Positions 27,094 through 35,067 of a DNA stretch of 64,000 nucleotides are shown piece after piece. Every line of letters starts with the position of its first letter. Within the stretch, counting starts at the first letter, position 1. The position numbers and the translations under genes were made by a program. The DNA is taken from the NCBI GenBank assembly GCA_910588225.1, contig CAJUQT010000001.1, forward strand, positions 95,242-159,241. The letters are read 5' to 3'. The notes under the pieces were generated by a model. It did not search any database. It worked only from the letters and a program-made list of their open reading frames with translations, and was not told the DNA's origin. This DNA comes from an uncultured Acetatifactor sp. (lineage in GTDB: Bacteria > Bacillota > Clostridia > Lachnospirales > Lachnospiraceae).

Positions 27094-28413
27094 TTAGCCT
27101 AACAGAGACAGTACGCCCTGATTGCTCTGGTTGGACTGTGCCAGCATTGCCTGACCAGCCTGTGCCAGAATCTGATTGTTGGAATAGGTAACCATCTGGG
27201 TTGCCATATCTGTATCGCGGATCTGGCTCTCTGCCGCGGTGGTATTCTCCACAACGTTATCCAGGTTGGCGATGGTGTGCTCCAGTCTGTTCTGGATGGC
27301 ACCGAGGGTTGCTCTCTGATCAGATACCTTCTGCAGCGCATCTGCGATTACGTCGATAGCTGCAGTTGCCTTCTTGTTATTGTCACCGCTCAGATCCAGA
27401 CCGTTCACGCCCAGTCCTCTCGCACTCATCTGTGCAATGTTCATGGCGATCTTGTTATCATCGGAAGAGTCGGCTCCTACATGCAGGCTCAGGTCAATGG
27501 CATCATTTACATCGGCAAAGGCTTCGAATTTCAGCTTCACAGTGGAACCTTCTGTATAGGAGGTAACTGTCTTGATGTCCTCGCCATACTCATGCTTAAT
27601 GGCTGCCATCATGGCATCCATGCTGGAGAAGGCCTTCAAATCGCCGCCGGTAACGTTAGCAGCTTCGTTAAGCTTCTCAACTGCAGCATTTACACTCAGC
27701 TTGCTGGCTGTACTTGCAGCATTTGTCTTTGTTGTATTAGAAACAAAGAGATATGTTGTCTGGCCGATCTTAATTGCTTTACCGGAAATACTTGTAGTTG
27801 TACTAACCTGTGATGCAATCTGGGAAGTTCCGCCACCGGGAACAGTAGTACCGTTTAATGCCAGATTTGACACAGAAGTCATTGCTTTGCTTGCTGTACC
27901 AGTCTTGCCATCAAAGTTAATATCTGAAGTAACTCCTGCCGAGTTCATAGCAGCCGTAGCCAGCTTATAGGTGAGCTTTCCGGCGGTTCCGCCGTTGCTT
28001 CCCTTCAGCAGATAGGTCTCATTGAACTTTGTGGTATTGGATACACGGTCAATTTCGGTTACCAGCTGATCAACTTCGCTCTGGATTGCAGCGCGGTCGC
28101 TCTCGGACATGGTTCCGTTTGCCGCCTTTACTGCCAGCTCATTCATTCTCTGAAGCATATCATGTACTTCGGTCAATGCACCTTCTGCAGTCTGCACTGC
28201 GCTGATACCATCCTGAGCATTGGCAGATGCCTGGGTCAGACCTCTGATCTGCTTTCTCATCTTCTCGGAAATCGCCAGACCTGCCGCATCATCTGCTGCA
28301 CGGTTGATCTTGTATCCGGATGACAGCTTCTCAGTTGCCTTCGCCTGTGCTCCTGTGGTGATTCCTAACATTCTGTTAGAGTTCATTGCTGTTAAATTGT
28401 GTTGTACTACCAT
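27094..28413 (-). CDS. fliC: Flagellin, copy 1 of three identical
   Basis: Filament protein of 439 residues. The N-terminal D0/D1 (1-170) has VVQHNLTAMNSNRMLG and LQRMNELAVKAANG (87-100), the segment equivalent to the TLR5-contact helix of Salmonella FliC (its R90 and L94 correspond to R89 and L93). The variable centre (about 170-340) is rich in Ser and Thr, so it offers O-glycosylation sites. The C-terminal D1/D0 ends NNQILAQAGQAMLAQSNQSN then GVLSLLG. Exported by the flagellar type III system without a signal peptide. The protein is identical to the products at 29908-31227 and 31571-32890. It has its own promoter, leader hairpin and terminator, so it is monocistronic. Confidence 0.98.
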   Translation of the reverse strand: MVVQHNLTAMNSNRMLGITTGAQAKATEKLSSGYKINRAADDAAGLAISEKMRKQIRGLTQASANAQDGISAVQTAEGALTEVHDMLQRMNELAVKAANGTMSESDRAAIQSEVDQLVTEIDRVSNTTKFNETYLLKGSNGGTAGKLTYKLATAAMNSAGVTSDINFDGKTGTASKAMTSVSNLALNGTTVPGGGTSQIASQVSTTTSISGKAIKIGQTTYLFVSNTTKTNAASTASKLSVNAAVEKLNEAANVTGGDLKAFSSMDAMMAAIKHEYGEDIKTVTSYTEGSTVKLKFEAFADVNDAIDLSLHVGADSSDDNKIAMNIAQMSARGLGVNGLDLSGDNNKKATAAIDVIADALQKVSDQRATLGAIQNRLEHTIANLDNVVENTTAAESQIRDTDMATQMVTYSNNQILAQAGQAMLAQSNQSNQGVLSLLG

Positions 28414-28455
28414 GATGATTCCTCCTTGAAATAATTAATTACCGCTTCCCTGCGG
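28414..28455 (-). promoter_or_regulatory. Candidate CsrA-binding leader hairpin and Shine-Dalgarno, flagellin copy 1
   Basis: On the minus strand CCGC-AGGGAA-GCGG forms a hairpin with GGA in its loop (28442-28455). It lies upstream of the ribosome-binding site AAGGAGG, which supplies a second GGA. This two-site layout is that of the Bacillus subtilis hag leader controlled by CsrA and FliW. Confidence 0.65.
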
Positions 28456-28595
28456 CGGTCTGACGCCTGCCCGAAGTCCGGTTCGCACGTCTGGCCTTTA
28501 AACAAACAATTACGGGATTTGAATACTATTGTGCGTATGCCTCCAAATCCCCGGTAAGCTGAGCATATTTCCTGCTCATCACTCCACTTATTTAC

Positions 28596-28623
28596 TATAT
28601 CGGTTGCTTTTTACATTACTTTA
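28596..28623 (-). promoter_or_regulatory. Sigma-D promoter of flagellin copy 1
   Basis: TAAA, a 16-base spacer and CCGATATA on the minus strand, giving a leader of about 175 bases. It matches the sigma-28 consensus fully. Confidence 0.85.
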
Positions 28624-28666
28624 GCGTTTATAAAAATTTCATTTTAACAGCCTTTAATTCCACCTG

Positions 28667-29045
28667 TCACTCTTTGTCCTTTGAATCTGTATTCATATTC
28701 AAATCATGATTTGCAGCTACAATTCCCGCACCAAAACTCAATAGAGCAAGTTCCAATGCCTGTGAATTGCAATTTCTATACTTCAAATAGTAATACAAAC
28801 TATCATAAAGAATTAGTCCGTGTAATTTTATGAAAGTGTTTTAGTCTGGAAATATCAGTAAAATAGTCTAAAACAGCATGCATTAATATAAAATCATTAA
28901 TTTTCACAGAATTCTTGTATTGATAGTTATCAATAAATTCATTACATGCTACATATAAGTCATTGAACCTTTCGCGAATACGGTTTTCTCCAAATTCTTT
29001 CAATATATCCGCATAGTCATCATATAAATGAGAAATTTTATCCAT
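28667..29045 (-). pseudogene. Small unknown protein gene with single-base frameshift
   Basis: The open frame from ATG 29045 gives 80 residues ending TRTNSL at 28803. The next frame continues with coherent protein-like sequence (LILYDSLYYYLKYRN...LALLSFGAGIVAANHD) to a stop at 28667. Removing one A from the AAAA run near 28827-28830 would give one protein of about 125 residues. I do not recognise the family. It overlaps the upstream 106-residue ORF by 8 bases, so the two were co-translated. A sequencing error could also explain the shift. Confidence 0.5.
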
Positions 29046-29358
29046 TATATCGACTTTCTTTAAAAACTAGAATTTTTTTAAAAATAGTAGATTCCTCAAT
29101 AAACTTTGAATATTGTTGTAACGTCCTGGCACTATTATATAAAGGAGCATCATTTTCAATTAGTTGTTTCTTTATCTCCCCACTTCTAACTGCCTGCATT
29201 GATTTCTTACCATGTTCCAAAACGTCTGTCGAATATACGCTTTTTAAATAATCATCTTCATTTTTACGGTTCTTTTTCACTTTACCAATAACATATCCTA
29301 CCTGAGCTATCAGTAAAGCTATCAGCACAATAAAAATGGTGTAAATAATCAAATTCAT
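29038..29358 (-). CDS. Small membrane-anchored hypothetical protein
   Basis: 106 residues with one N-terminal membrane helix (LIIYTIFIVLIALLIAQVGY) followed by a basic KVKKNRKN stretch, so the rest should be cytoplasmic. No family recognised. GGAGGAATAAATAAA precedes the ATG, and the preceding ORF stops six bases upstream of it, consistent with an operon. It is the only member of the three-gene cassette with an intact frame. It is AT-rich compared with the flagellin genes on both sides. Confidence 0.6.
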   Translation of the reverse strand: MNLIIYTIFIVLIALLIAQVGYVIGKVKKNRKNEDDYLKSVYSTDVLEHGKKSMQAVRSGEIKKQLIENDAPLYNSARTLQQYSKFIEESTIFKKILVFKESRYNG

Positions 29359-29363
29359 TTTAT

Positions 29364-29574
29364 TTATTCCTCCTGCTCAACCATAGCTCTCATTATAAAG
29401 CCAATCACTACACAAGCAACACTTAAAGCAATATAAAATATGTTAAACCCAAAACGATCTGCATAATATGGATTCTGATCGCTTACCTATTTTATGTATT
29501 ATTGGCTTTGATGATACATAATTTTCGCCTTTTGTAACCTGTATTACTGCATGTCTGGCAGTATTCCCCTCCAT
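29364..29574 (-). pseudogene. Small membrane protein gene with single-base frameshift
   Basis: Starting at ATG 29574 the frame reads MEGNTARHAVIQVTKGENYV and on to HKIG. One extra base near 29487 then shifts it. The following frame reads SDQNPYYADRFGFNIFYIA, then LSVACVVIGFIMRAMVEQEE and a stop at 29364. Joined, this is a 69-residue protein with one C-terminal membrane helix. The total of 211 bases is 70 codons plus one. It directly precedes the 106-residue membrane ORF. Unknown family. Confidence 0.5.
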
Positions 29575-29822
29575 TTCTTCTGTATTCCCCCTTTAATTAA
29601 CTCTTTTGCCAAAAGAGTCTTCACTTCCATAAATTTTTCGTTGTACAATATTATAGAATTTATTATCAAACATCTTATTACTGCTATAACAAAAATACAA
29701 TCATTATTTTAACAATTATACCCTGTTTCGTCAAGCGCACTTTGTTGGTTGACATCGTTACTATTACTATTTTTCGATAATAACCTGAAGATTTTTCTAA
29801 ACCTAATACCTACTTAAAAGCA
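29575..29822. other. Intergenic region upstream of the small-ORF cassette
   Basis: Very AT-rich. It should hold the cassette promoter; several TATAAT-like words occur on the minus strand (for example GGTATAATTG near 29730), but no box pair at good spacing. No other gene seen. Confidence 0.4.
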
Positions 29823-29855
29823 GAAAAATACGGTACAGGAAATCCTGTACCGTAT
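29823..29855 (-). terminator. Terminator of flagellin copy 2
   Basis: 13-bp stem (29828-29840 with 29843-29855) followed by five T residues on the minus strand. Compared with the copy 1 and 3 terminators, paired bases are changed on both arms, so pairing is conserved while sequence is not. Confidence 0.9.
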
Positions 29856-29907
29856 CCATACTCTATACAGAGCATCTGGTTTGTACTTTTAACCAACAAT
29901 CTCACAA

Positions 29908-31227
29908 TTAACCTAACAGAGACAGAACGCCCTGATTGCTCTGGTTGGACTGTGCCAGCATTGCCTGACCAGCCTGTGCCAGAATCTGATTGTTGGAATA
30001 GGTAACCATCTGGGTTGCCATATCTGTATCGCGGATCTGGCTCTCTGCCGCGGTGGTATTCTCCACAACGTTATCCAGGTTGGCGATGGTGTGCTCCAGT
30101 CTGTTCTGGATGGCACCGAGGGTTGCTCTCTGATCAGATACCTTCTGCAGCGCATCTGCGATTACGTCGATAGCTGCAGTTGCCTTCTTGTTATTGTCAC
30201 CGCTCAGATCCAGACCGTTCACGCCCAGTCCTCTCGCACTCATCTGTGCAATGTTCATGGCGATCTTGTTATCATCGGAAGAGTCGGCTCCTACATGCAG
30301 GCTCAGGTCAATGGCATCATTTACATCGGCAAAGGCTTCGAATTTCAGCTTCACAGTGGAACCTTCTGTATAGGAGGTAACTGTCTTGATGTCCTCGCCA
30401 TACTCATGCTTAATGGCTGCCATCATGGCATCCATGCTGGAGAAGGCCTTCAAATCGCCGCCGGTAACGTTAGCAGCTTCGTTAAGCTTCTCAACTGCAG
30501 CATTTACACTCAGCTTGCTGGCTGTACTTGCAGCATTTGTCTTTGTTGTATTAGAAACAAAGAGATATGTTGTCTGGCCGATCTTAATTGCTTTACCGGA
30601 AATACTTGTAGTTGTACTAACCTGTGATGCAATCTGGGAAGTTCCGCCACCGGGAACAGTAGTACCGTTTAATGCCAGATTTGACACAGAAGTCATTGCT
30701 TTGCTTGCTGTACCAGTCTTGCCATCAAAGTTAATATCTGAAGTAACTCCTGCCGAGTTCATAGCAGCCGTAGCCAGCTTATAGGTGAGCTTTCCGGCGG
30801 TTCCGCCGTTGCTTCCCTTCAGCAGATAGGTCTCATTGAACTTTGTGGTATTGGATACACGGTCAATTTCGGTTACCAGCTGATCAACTTCGCTCTGGAT
30901 TGCAGCGCGGTCGCTCTCGGACATGGTTCCGTTTGCCGCCTTTACTGCCAGCTCATTCATTCTCTGAAGCATATCATGTACTTCGGTCAATGCACCTTCT
31001 GCAGTCTGCACTGCGCTGATACCATCCTGAGCATTGGCAGATGCCTGGGTCAGACCTCTGATCTGCTTTCTCATCTTCTCGGAAATCGCCAGACCTGCCG
31101 CATCATCTGCTGCACGGTTGATCTTGTATCCGGATGACAGCTTCTCAGTTGCCTTTGCCTGTGCTCCTGTGGTAATTCCTAACATTCTGTTAGAGTTCAT
31201 TGCTGTTAAATTGTGCTGTACTACCAT
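29908..31227 (-). CDS. fliC: Flagellin, copy 2 of three identical
   Basis: Encodes the same 439 residues as 27094-28413. At the nucleotide level the differences I found are synonymous and near the ends, for example the Val codon of GVLSLLG (GTT here, GTA in copy 1, GTG in copy 3) and an early Ala codon. The centre looks identical to the other copies. The leader and promoter are related to, but clearly diverged from, copy 1. It has its own sigma-D promoter (31410-31437), hairpin (31255-31270) and terminator (29823-29855). Same export, assembly and glycosylation expectations as copy 1. Confidence 0.98.
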   Translation of the reverse strand: MVVQHNLTAMNSNRMLGITTGAQAKATEKLSSGYKINRAADDAAGLAISEKMRKQIRGLTQASANAQDGISAVQTAEGALTEVHDMLQRMNELAVKAANGTMSESDRAAIQSEVDQLVTEIDRVSNTTKFNETYLLKGSNGGTAGKLTYKLATAAMNSAGVTSDINFDGKTGTASKAMTSVSNLALNGTTVPGGGTSQIASQVSTTTSISGKAIKIGQTTYLFVSNTTKTNAASTASKLSVNAAVEKLNEAANVTGGDLKAFSSMDAMMAAIKHEYGEDIKTVTSYTEGSTVKLKFEAFADVNDAIDLSLHVGADSSDDNKIAMNIAQMSARGLGVNGLDLSGDNNKKATAAIDVIADALQKVSDQRATLGAIQNRLEHTIANLDNVVENTTAAESQIRDTDMATQMVTYSNNQILAQAGQAMLAQSNQSNQGVLSLLG

Positions 31228-31270
31228 GATAATTCCTCCTTGAAATTATGAATTGCCGCTTCCCTGCGGC
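31228..31270 (-). promoter_or_regulatory. Candidate CsrA-binding leader hairpin and Shine-Dalgarno, flagellin copy 2
   Basis: GCCGC-AGGGAA-GCGGC hairpin (31255-31270) with GGA in the loop, followed by AAGGAGG ahead of the ATG. Stem and loop are kept from copy 1 although flanking leader sequence differs. Confidence 0.65.
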
Positions 31271-31409
31271 TGTTTGGGATCTGCCCTCATCCGGTTCGCA
31301 CGTCCGTCTGCAGAACAGATTGTAGCGGGATTCGAACACAATCGTGCGCATTGCTTCAAAGTCCCCGGTAAGCTGAACAGAATTTCTGTTCACCACTTCA
31401 CTTAATAAC

Positions 31410-31437
31410 TATATCGGATGCTTTTTTTAATACTTTA
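31410..31437 (-). promoter_or_regulatory. Sigma-D promoter of flagellin copy 2
   Basis: TAAA, 16-base spacer, CCGATATA on the minus strand; leader about 175 bases. Confidence 0.85.
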
Positions 31438-31483
31438 GGTGTTTGATACATTTTTTACAGCTGATAATATCTCCTGTTCAGAC

Positions 31484-31517
31484 TAAAATGCGGTGCAGGA
31501 TAAATCCTGCACCGCAT
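31484..31517 (-). terminator. Terminator of flagellin copy 3
   Basis: The same 13-bp stem as the copy 1 terminator (31488-31500 with 31505-31517), followed by a short run of four T residues on the minus strand. Confidence 0.85.
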
Positions 31518-31570
31518 CTCCAGTCCCATTCGGGACATCTGGTTTGTACTTTTAACCAGCAATGTCACAA

Positions 31571-32890
31571 TTAGCCTAACAGAGACAGCACGCCCTGATT
31601 GCTCTGGTTGGACTGTGCCAGCATTGCCTGACCAGCCTGTGCCAGAATCTGATTGTTGGAATAGGTAACCATCTGGGTTGCCATATCTGTATCGCGGATC
31701 TGGCTCTCTGCCGCGGTGGTATTCTCCACAACGTTATCCAGGTTGGCGATGGTGTGCTCCAGTCTGTTCTGGATGGCACCGAGGGTTGCTCTCTGATCAG
31801 ATACCTTCTGCAGCGCATCTGCGATTACGTCGATAGCTGCAGTTGCCTTCTTGTTATTGTCACCGCTCAGATCCAGACCGTTCACGCCCAGTCCTCTCGC
31901 ACTCATCTGTGCAATGTTCATGGCGATCTTGTTATCATCGGAAGAGTCGGCTCCTACATGCAGGCTCAGGTCAATGGCATCATTTACATCGGCAAAGGCT
32001 TCGAATTTCAGCTTCACAGTGGAACCTTCTGTATAGGAGGTAACTGTCTTGATGTCCTCGCCATACTCATGCTTAATGGCTGCCATCATGGCATCCATGC
32101 TGGAGAAGGCCTTCAAATCGCCGCCGGTAACGTTAGCAGCTTCGTTAAGCTTCTCAACTGCAGCATTTACACTCAGCTTGCTGGCTGTACTTGCAGCATT
32201 TGTCTTTGTTGTATTAGAAACAAAGAGATATGTTGTCTGGCCGATCTTAATTGCTTTACCGGAAATACTTGTAGTTGTACTAACCTGTGATGCAATCTGG
32301 GAAGTTCCGCCACCGGGAACAGTAGTACCGTTTAATGCCAGATTTGACACAGAAGTCATTGCTTTGCTTGCTGTACCAGTCTTGCCATCAAAGTTAATAT
32401 CTGAAGTAACTCCTGCCGAGTTCATAGCAGCCGTAGCCAGCTTATAGGTGAGCTTTCCGGCGGTTCCGCCGTTGCTTCCCTTCAGCAGATAGGTCTCATT
32501 GAACTTTGTGGTATTGGATACACGGTCAATTTCGGTTACCAGCTGATCAACTTCGCTCTGGATTGCAGCGCGGTCGCTCTCGGACATGGTTCCGTTTGCC
32601 GCCTTTACTGCCAGCTCATTCATTCTCTGAAGCATATCATGTACTTCGGTCAATGCACCTTCTGCAGTCTGCACTGCGCTGATACCATCCTGAGCATTGG
32701 CAGATGCCTGGGTCAGACCTCTGATCTGCTTTCTCATCTTCTCGGAAATCGCCAGACCTGCCGCATCATCTGCTGCACGGTTGATCTTGTATCCGGATGA
32801 CAGCTTCTCAGTTGCCTTCGCCTGTGCTCCTGTGGTGATTCCTAACATTCTGTTAGAGTTCATTGCTGTTAAATTGTGTTGTACTACCAT
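31571..32890 (-). CDS. fliC: Flagellin, copy 3 of three identical
   Basis: Third gene for the identical 439-residue flagellin, only 343 bases upstream of copy 2 in transcription order. The coding sequence differs from the other copies only at a few synonymous end positions. Its promoter has a weaker -35 (TAAT) than copies 1 and 2. Its leader is longer by about 95 bases because of an inserted hairpin-rich segment at 32945-33036. These differences suggest different output from the same protein. See copy 1 for domain description. Confidence 0.98.
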   Translation of the reverse strand: MVVQHNLTAMNSNRMLGITTGAQAKATEKLSSGYKINRAADDAAGLAISEKMRKQIRGLTQASANAQDGISAVQTAEGALTEVHDMLQRMNELAVKAANGTMSESDRAAIQSEVDQLVTEIDRVSNTTKFNETYLLKGSNGGTAGKLTYKLATAAMNSAGVTSDINFDGKTGTASKAMTSVSNLALNGTTVPGGGTSQIASQVSTTTSISGKAIKIGQTTYLFVSNTTKTNAASTASKLSVNAAVEKLNEAANVTGGDLKAFSSMDAMMAAIKHEYGEDIKTVTSYTEGSTVKLKFEAFADVNDAIDLSLHVGADSSDDNKIAMNIAQMSARGLGVNGLDLSGDNNKKATAAIDVIADALQKVSDQRATLGAIQNRLEHTIANLDNVVENTTAAESQIRDTDMATQMVTYSNNQILAQAGQAMLAQSNQSNQGVLSLLG

Positions 32891-32933
32891 GATAATTCCT
32901 CCTTGAAATAATGGATTGCCGCTTCCCTGCGGC
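32891..32933 (-). promoter_or_regulatory. Candidate CsrA-binding leader hairpin and Shine-Dalgarno, flagellin copy 3
   Basis: GCCGC-AGGGAA-GCGGC hairpin (32918-32933) with loop GGA, then AAGGAGG. Same geometry as copies 1 and 2. Confidence 0.65.
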
Positions 32934-32944
32934 GGTTTGTGTGT

Positions 32945-33036
32945 GCAGCATGTTACTTTTCATGCCTGAAACACATACAGGCATTTAATGTATGCTGCGA
33001 GAGTCAATCCCCCCTGCCTGCGGAGATGTATTGACT
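32945..33036. repeat. Hairpin-rich insert in the copy 3 leader
   Basis: Two inverted-repeat units absent from the other flagellin leaders. The first nests ATGCCTG/CAGGCAT (32962-32968, 32978-32984) inside GCAGCAT/ATGCTGC (32945-32951, 32992-32998). The second pairs AGTCAAT with ATTGACT (33002-33008, 33030-33036). No ORF inside. Confidence 0.6.
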
Positions 33037-33165
33037 TTGGCCTGCCTCTGTCCGGTTCGCACGCCCGTCCTTCAGCCCGGCCATAATGAGACTTTCATAC
33101 AATCGTGCGCATTGCTCTGAAGTCTCTGCAGTGAGCTGGAAATTACCCGACTCATATCCAATCTT

Positions 33166-33193
33166 TATATCGGCTGAAGTTTTGGTTATATTA
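33166..33193 (-). promoter_or_regulatory. Sigma-D promoter of flagellin copy 3
   Basis: TAAT, 16-base spacer, CCGATATA on the minus strand. The -10 is perfect and the -35 has one mismatch. Leader about 270 bases. Confidence 0.7.
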
Positions 33194-33233
33194 ATACTTT
33201 TAAAAAATTTTTTCTGTTCTATCCACCTGATTA

Positions 33234-33365
33234 TTATAGCAGAGACAGAACTCCCTTATTACTCTGATTCGACTGGGCCAGCATTGCCTGTCCTGCCTGT
33301 GCCAAAATTTGGTAATTGGCCATTCGGTTGGCATTCATCGCGGTAAGGTTATGTTTTACTACCCT
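33234..33365 (-). pseudogene. Flagellin remnant: both termini joined, centre deleted, start codon lost
   Basis: The sequence reads VVKHNLTAMNANRMA directly followed by NYQILAQAGQAMLAQSNQSN and KGVLSLL, then stop. About 385-390 codons between the first 15 residues and the last 28 are missing, in frame. A Shine-Dalgarno GGGAGGAAT is preserved, but the codon in the ATG position is AGG. It lies between the copy 3 promoter and flagellin copy 4. An upstream ATG at 33428 keeps the frame open but has no flagellin sequence. Confidence 0.85.
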
Positions 33366-33506
33366 GGTTTTATTCCTCCCGGGATCTCTGTCATTTAAGA
33401 CCGTGCCTCCTGCACCTGACGAAACCACATGATTTCTTTTTACGTTTGATTATGCTTTCTGCTTCTAAAACGAAACATCATTGAAAATCCGGCTTATTTA
33501 TATCAG

Positions 33507-33545
33507 AAAATGCCGCACCCACGATTGTAAAACGTAAATGCGGCA
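33507..33545 (-). terminator. Terminator of flagellin copy 4
   Basis: TGCCGCA/TGCGGCA stem (33511-33517 with 33539-33545) with a further inner pairing, followed by TTTT on the minus strand, 95 bases past the copy 4 stop. Confidence 0.7.
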
Positions 33546-33640
33546 GTCTCTTCCTTTTTGAGGTATATAATATCTCAAACAAATATTTGAACCGTTATTG
33601 ATATTCGCTTACTGGCTTACAGCTGCACCTTCAGCTCGCC

Positions 33641-34957
33641 TTACTGAAGCAATGACAATACACCGGAAGTTGCCTGGTTAGACTGTGCCAGCATTGCCTG
33701 ACCTGCCTGCGCCAAAATCTGATTGTTGGAGTACTCCACCATCTGCGTCGCCATGTCAGTATCACGAATGGATGCTTCGGCTGCTGTGGTATTTTCTACT
33801 ACATTATCCAGGTTTGCAATGGTATGCTCAAGTCTGTTCTGAATAGCCCCCAGCGCCGAACGCTGTGCGGAAACTCTCTGAAGCGCTTCGGCAACCGTAT
33901 CAATGGCAGCTGTAGCAGCATCTCCCGTGTCACCGCTTACATCCAGACCGTTCAATGACAGACCTCTTGAACTGAGCATGGACAAATTCATATAAATTTT
34001 ATTGTCAAGTGAAGAATCTGTGCCTACATGCAGACTCAAGTCAATCGGATCGTTCACATCCGCAAAAGTTTCAATCCTAAGTCTTAATGAATTATCATCA
34101 GCCACATAAGTGGTAATAGCCCTGATATCTTCACCATACTGTGACTTCAGCGCATTCATCAGCTCATTCATGCTGCCAAACGCCTTTATATTTGGATTAC
34201 TTGTGTCATTGATATCTTTTACTACAGAGCTGACACTCATCTTTGTGGCAGAAGCAGGAGTCGGATTTGCCACCAGCTTTGTATTCTCTACCAGAACATA
34301 AGTAGTATTGCCGATGGGTCCTACAGTCTTGGAAGAGTATTCTGTGGTCTTCTGCGCCTCACTGCTCATTCCTGTATTACCCGGACTCGGGAATCCAGTA
34401 TAATTGCTGGCTACAGCTACCCCAATCGTACCAGTCGCTTTATTAATCTCGGCAATCCCATTCGCTGTCGCAAAGTCATCCTTTAACGCTGCTTCTGCCA
34501 GATTATAACTCAGCTTACCCATGGTGCCGCCATTGCTGCCTCTGAGCAAATAAGTCTCATTGAATTTCGTTGTGGTGGAAACTCTGTCAATTTCCATTAC
34601 CAGCTGATCTACTTCATTCTGAACAGCAGCTCTGTCAGATACAGATAAGGTTCCGTTCGCCGCCTTTACGGTCAGTTCTGTCAGTCTCTGAATCATGTCA
34701 TGCACTTCGTTCAGAGCACCGTCAGCTGTCTGCACCGCACTGATGCCATCCTGAGCATTCAGGGAAGCCTGCGTCAGACCTCTGATCTGCTTTCTCATCT
34801 TCTCACTGATGGCAAGCCCTGCCGCATCGTCTGCCGCGCGATTAATCTTATAACCAGAAGACAGCTTCTCAGTAGCTTTCGCCTGAGAGGATGTCGTTAT
34901 CCCCAGCATTCTGTTTGAATTCATTGCCGTAAGATTATGCTTTACTATCATTCCCAT
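33641..34957 (-). CDS. fliC: Flagellin, divergent fourth copy
   Basis: 438-residue flagellin. D0/D1 is close to the triplicated protein (IVKHNLTAMNSNRMLGITTS, MIQRLTELTVKAANG, C-terminus GQAMLAQSNQATSGVLSLLQ), but the central domain (about 150-330) differs substantially and includes its own Ser/Thr-rich segment. It is probably a minor or alternative filament subunit. The ATG at 34957 has AAGGAGG nine bases upstream; an ATG two codons later is also possible. It has its own sigma-D promoter (35039-35067), leader hairpin (34982-34995) and terminator (33507-33545). Confidence 0.97.
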   Translation of the reverse strand: MGMIVKHNLTAMNSNRMLGITTSSQAKATEKLSSGYKINRAADDAAGLAISEKMRKQIRGLTQASLNAQDGISAVQTADGALNEVHDMIQRLTELTVKAANGTLSVSDRAAVQNEVDQLVMEIDRVSTTTKFNETYLLRGSNGGTMGKLSYNLAEAALKDDFATANGIAEINKATGTIGVAVASNYTGFPSPGNTGMSSEAQKTTEYSSKTVGPIGNTTYVLVENTKLVANPTPASATKMSVSSVVKDINDTSNPNIKAFGSMNELMNALKSQYGEDIRAITTYVADDNSLRLRIETFADVNDPIDLSLHVGTDSSLDNKIYMNLSMLSSRGLSLNGLDVSGDTGDAATAAIDTVAEALQRVSAQRSALGAIQNRLEHTIANLDNVVENTTAAEASIRDTDMATQMVEYSNNQILAQAGQAMLAQSNQATSGVLSLLQ

Positions 34958-34995
34958 TTCTCTATTCCTCCTTGAATATATGCCGTCCAGACGGC
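34958..34995 (-). promoter_or_regulatory. Candidate CsrA-binding leader hairpin and Shine-Dalgarno, flagellin copy 4
   Basis: GCCG-TCTGGA-CGGC (34982-34995) again presents GGA in a loop and sits just upstream of AAGGAGG. Sequence differs from copies 1-3 but position and loop motif are the same. Confidence 0.55.
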
Positions 34996-35038
34996 TTCCG
35001 CATCTTGCTTTTTAAATTCAGTCAAATCACTTAGTACT

Positions 35039-35067
35039 TATATCGGATACTCTTCCAAAATAGTTTA
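35039..35067 (-). promoter_or_regulatory. Sigma-D promoter of flagellin copy 4
   Basis: TAAA, 17-base spacer, CCGATATA on the minus strand. The -35 overlaps the last codons of the upstream coiled-coil gene. Leader about 75 bases. Confidence 0.75.

Noticed and set aside
27277..27813. 178-residue open frame opposite flagellin copy 1, repeated identically opposite copies 2 and 3
   Set aside because: Its conservation follows from the identical sense genes; low-complexity Cys-rich text and no ribosome-binding site.
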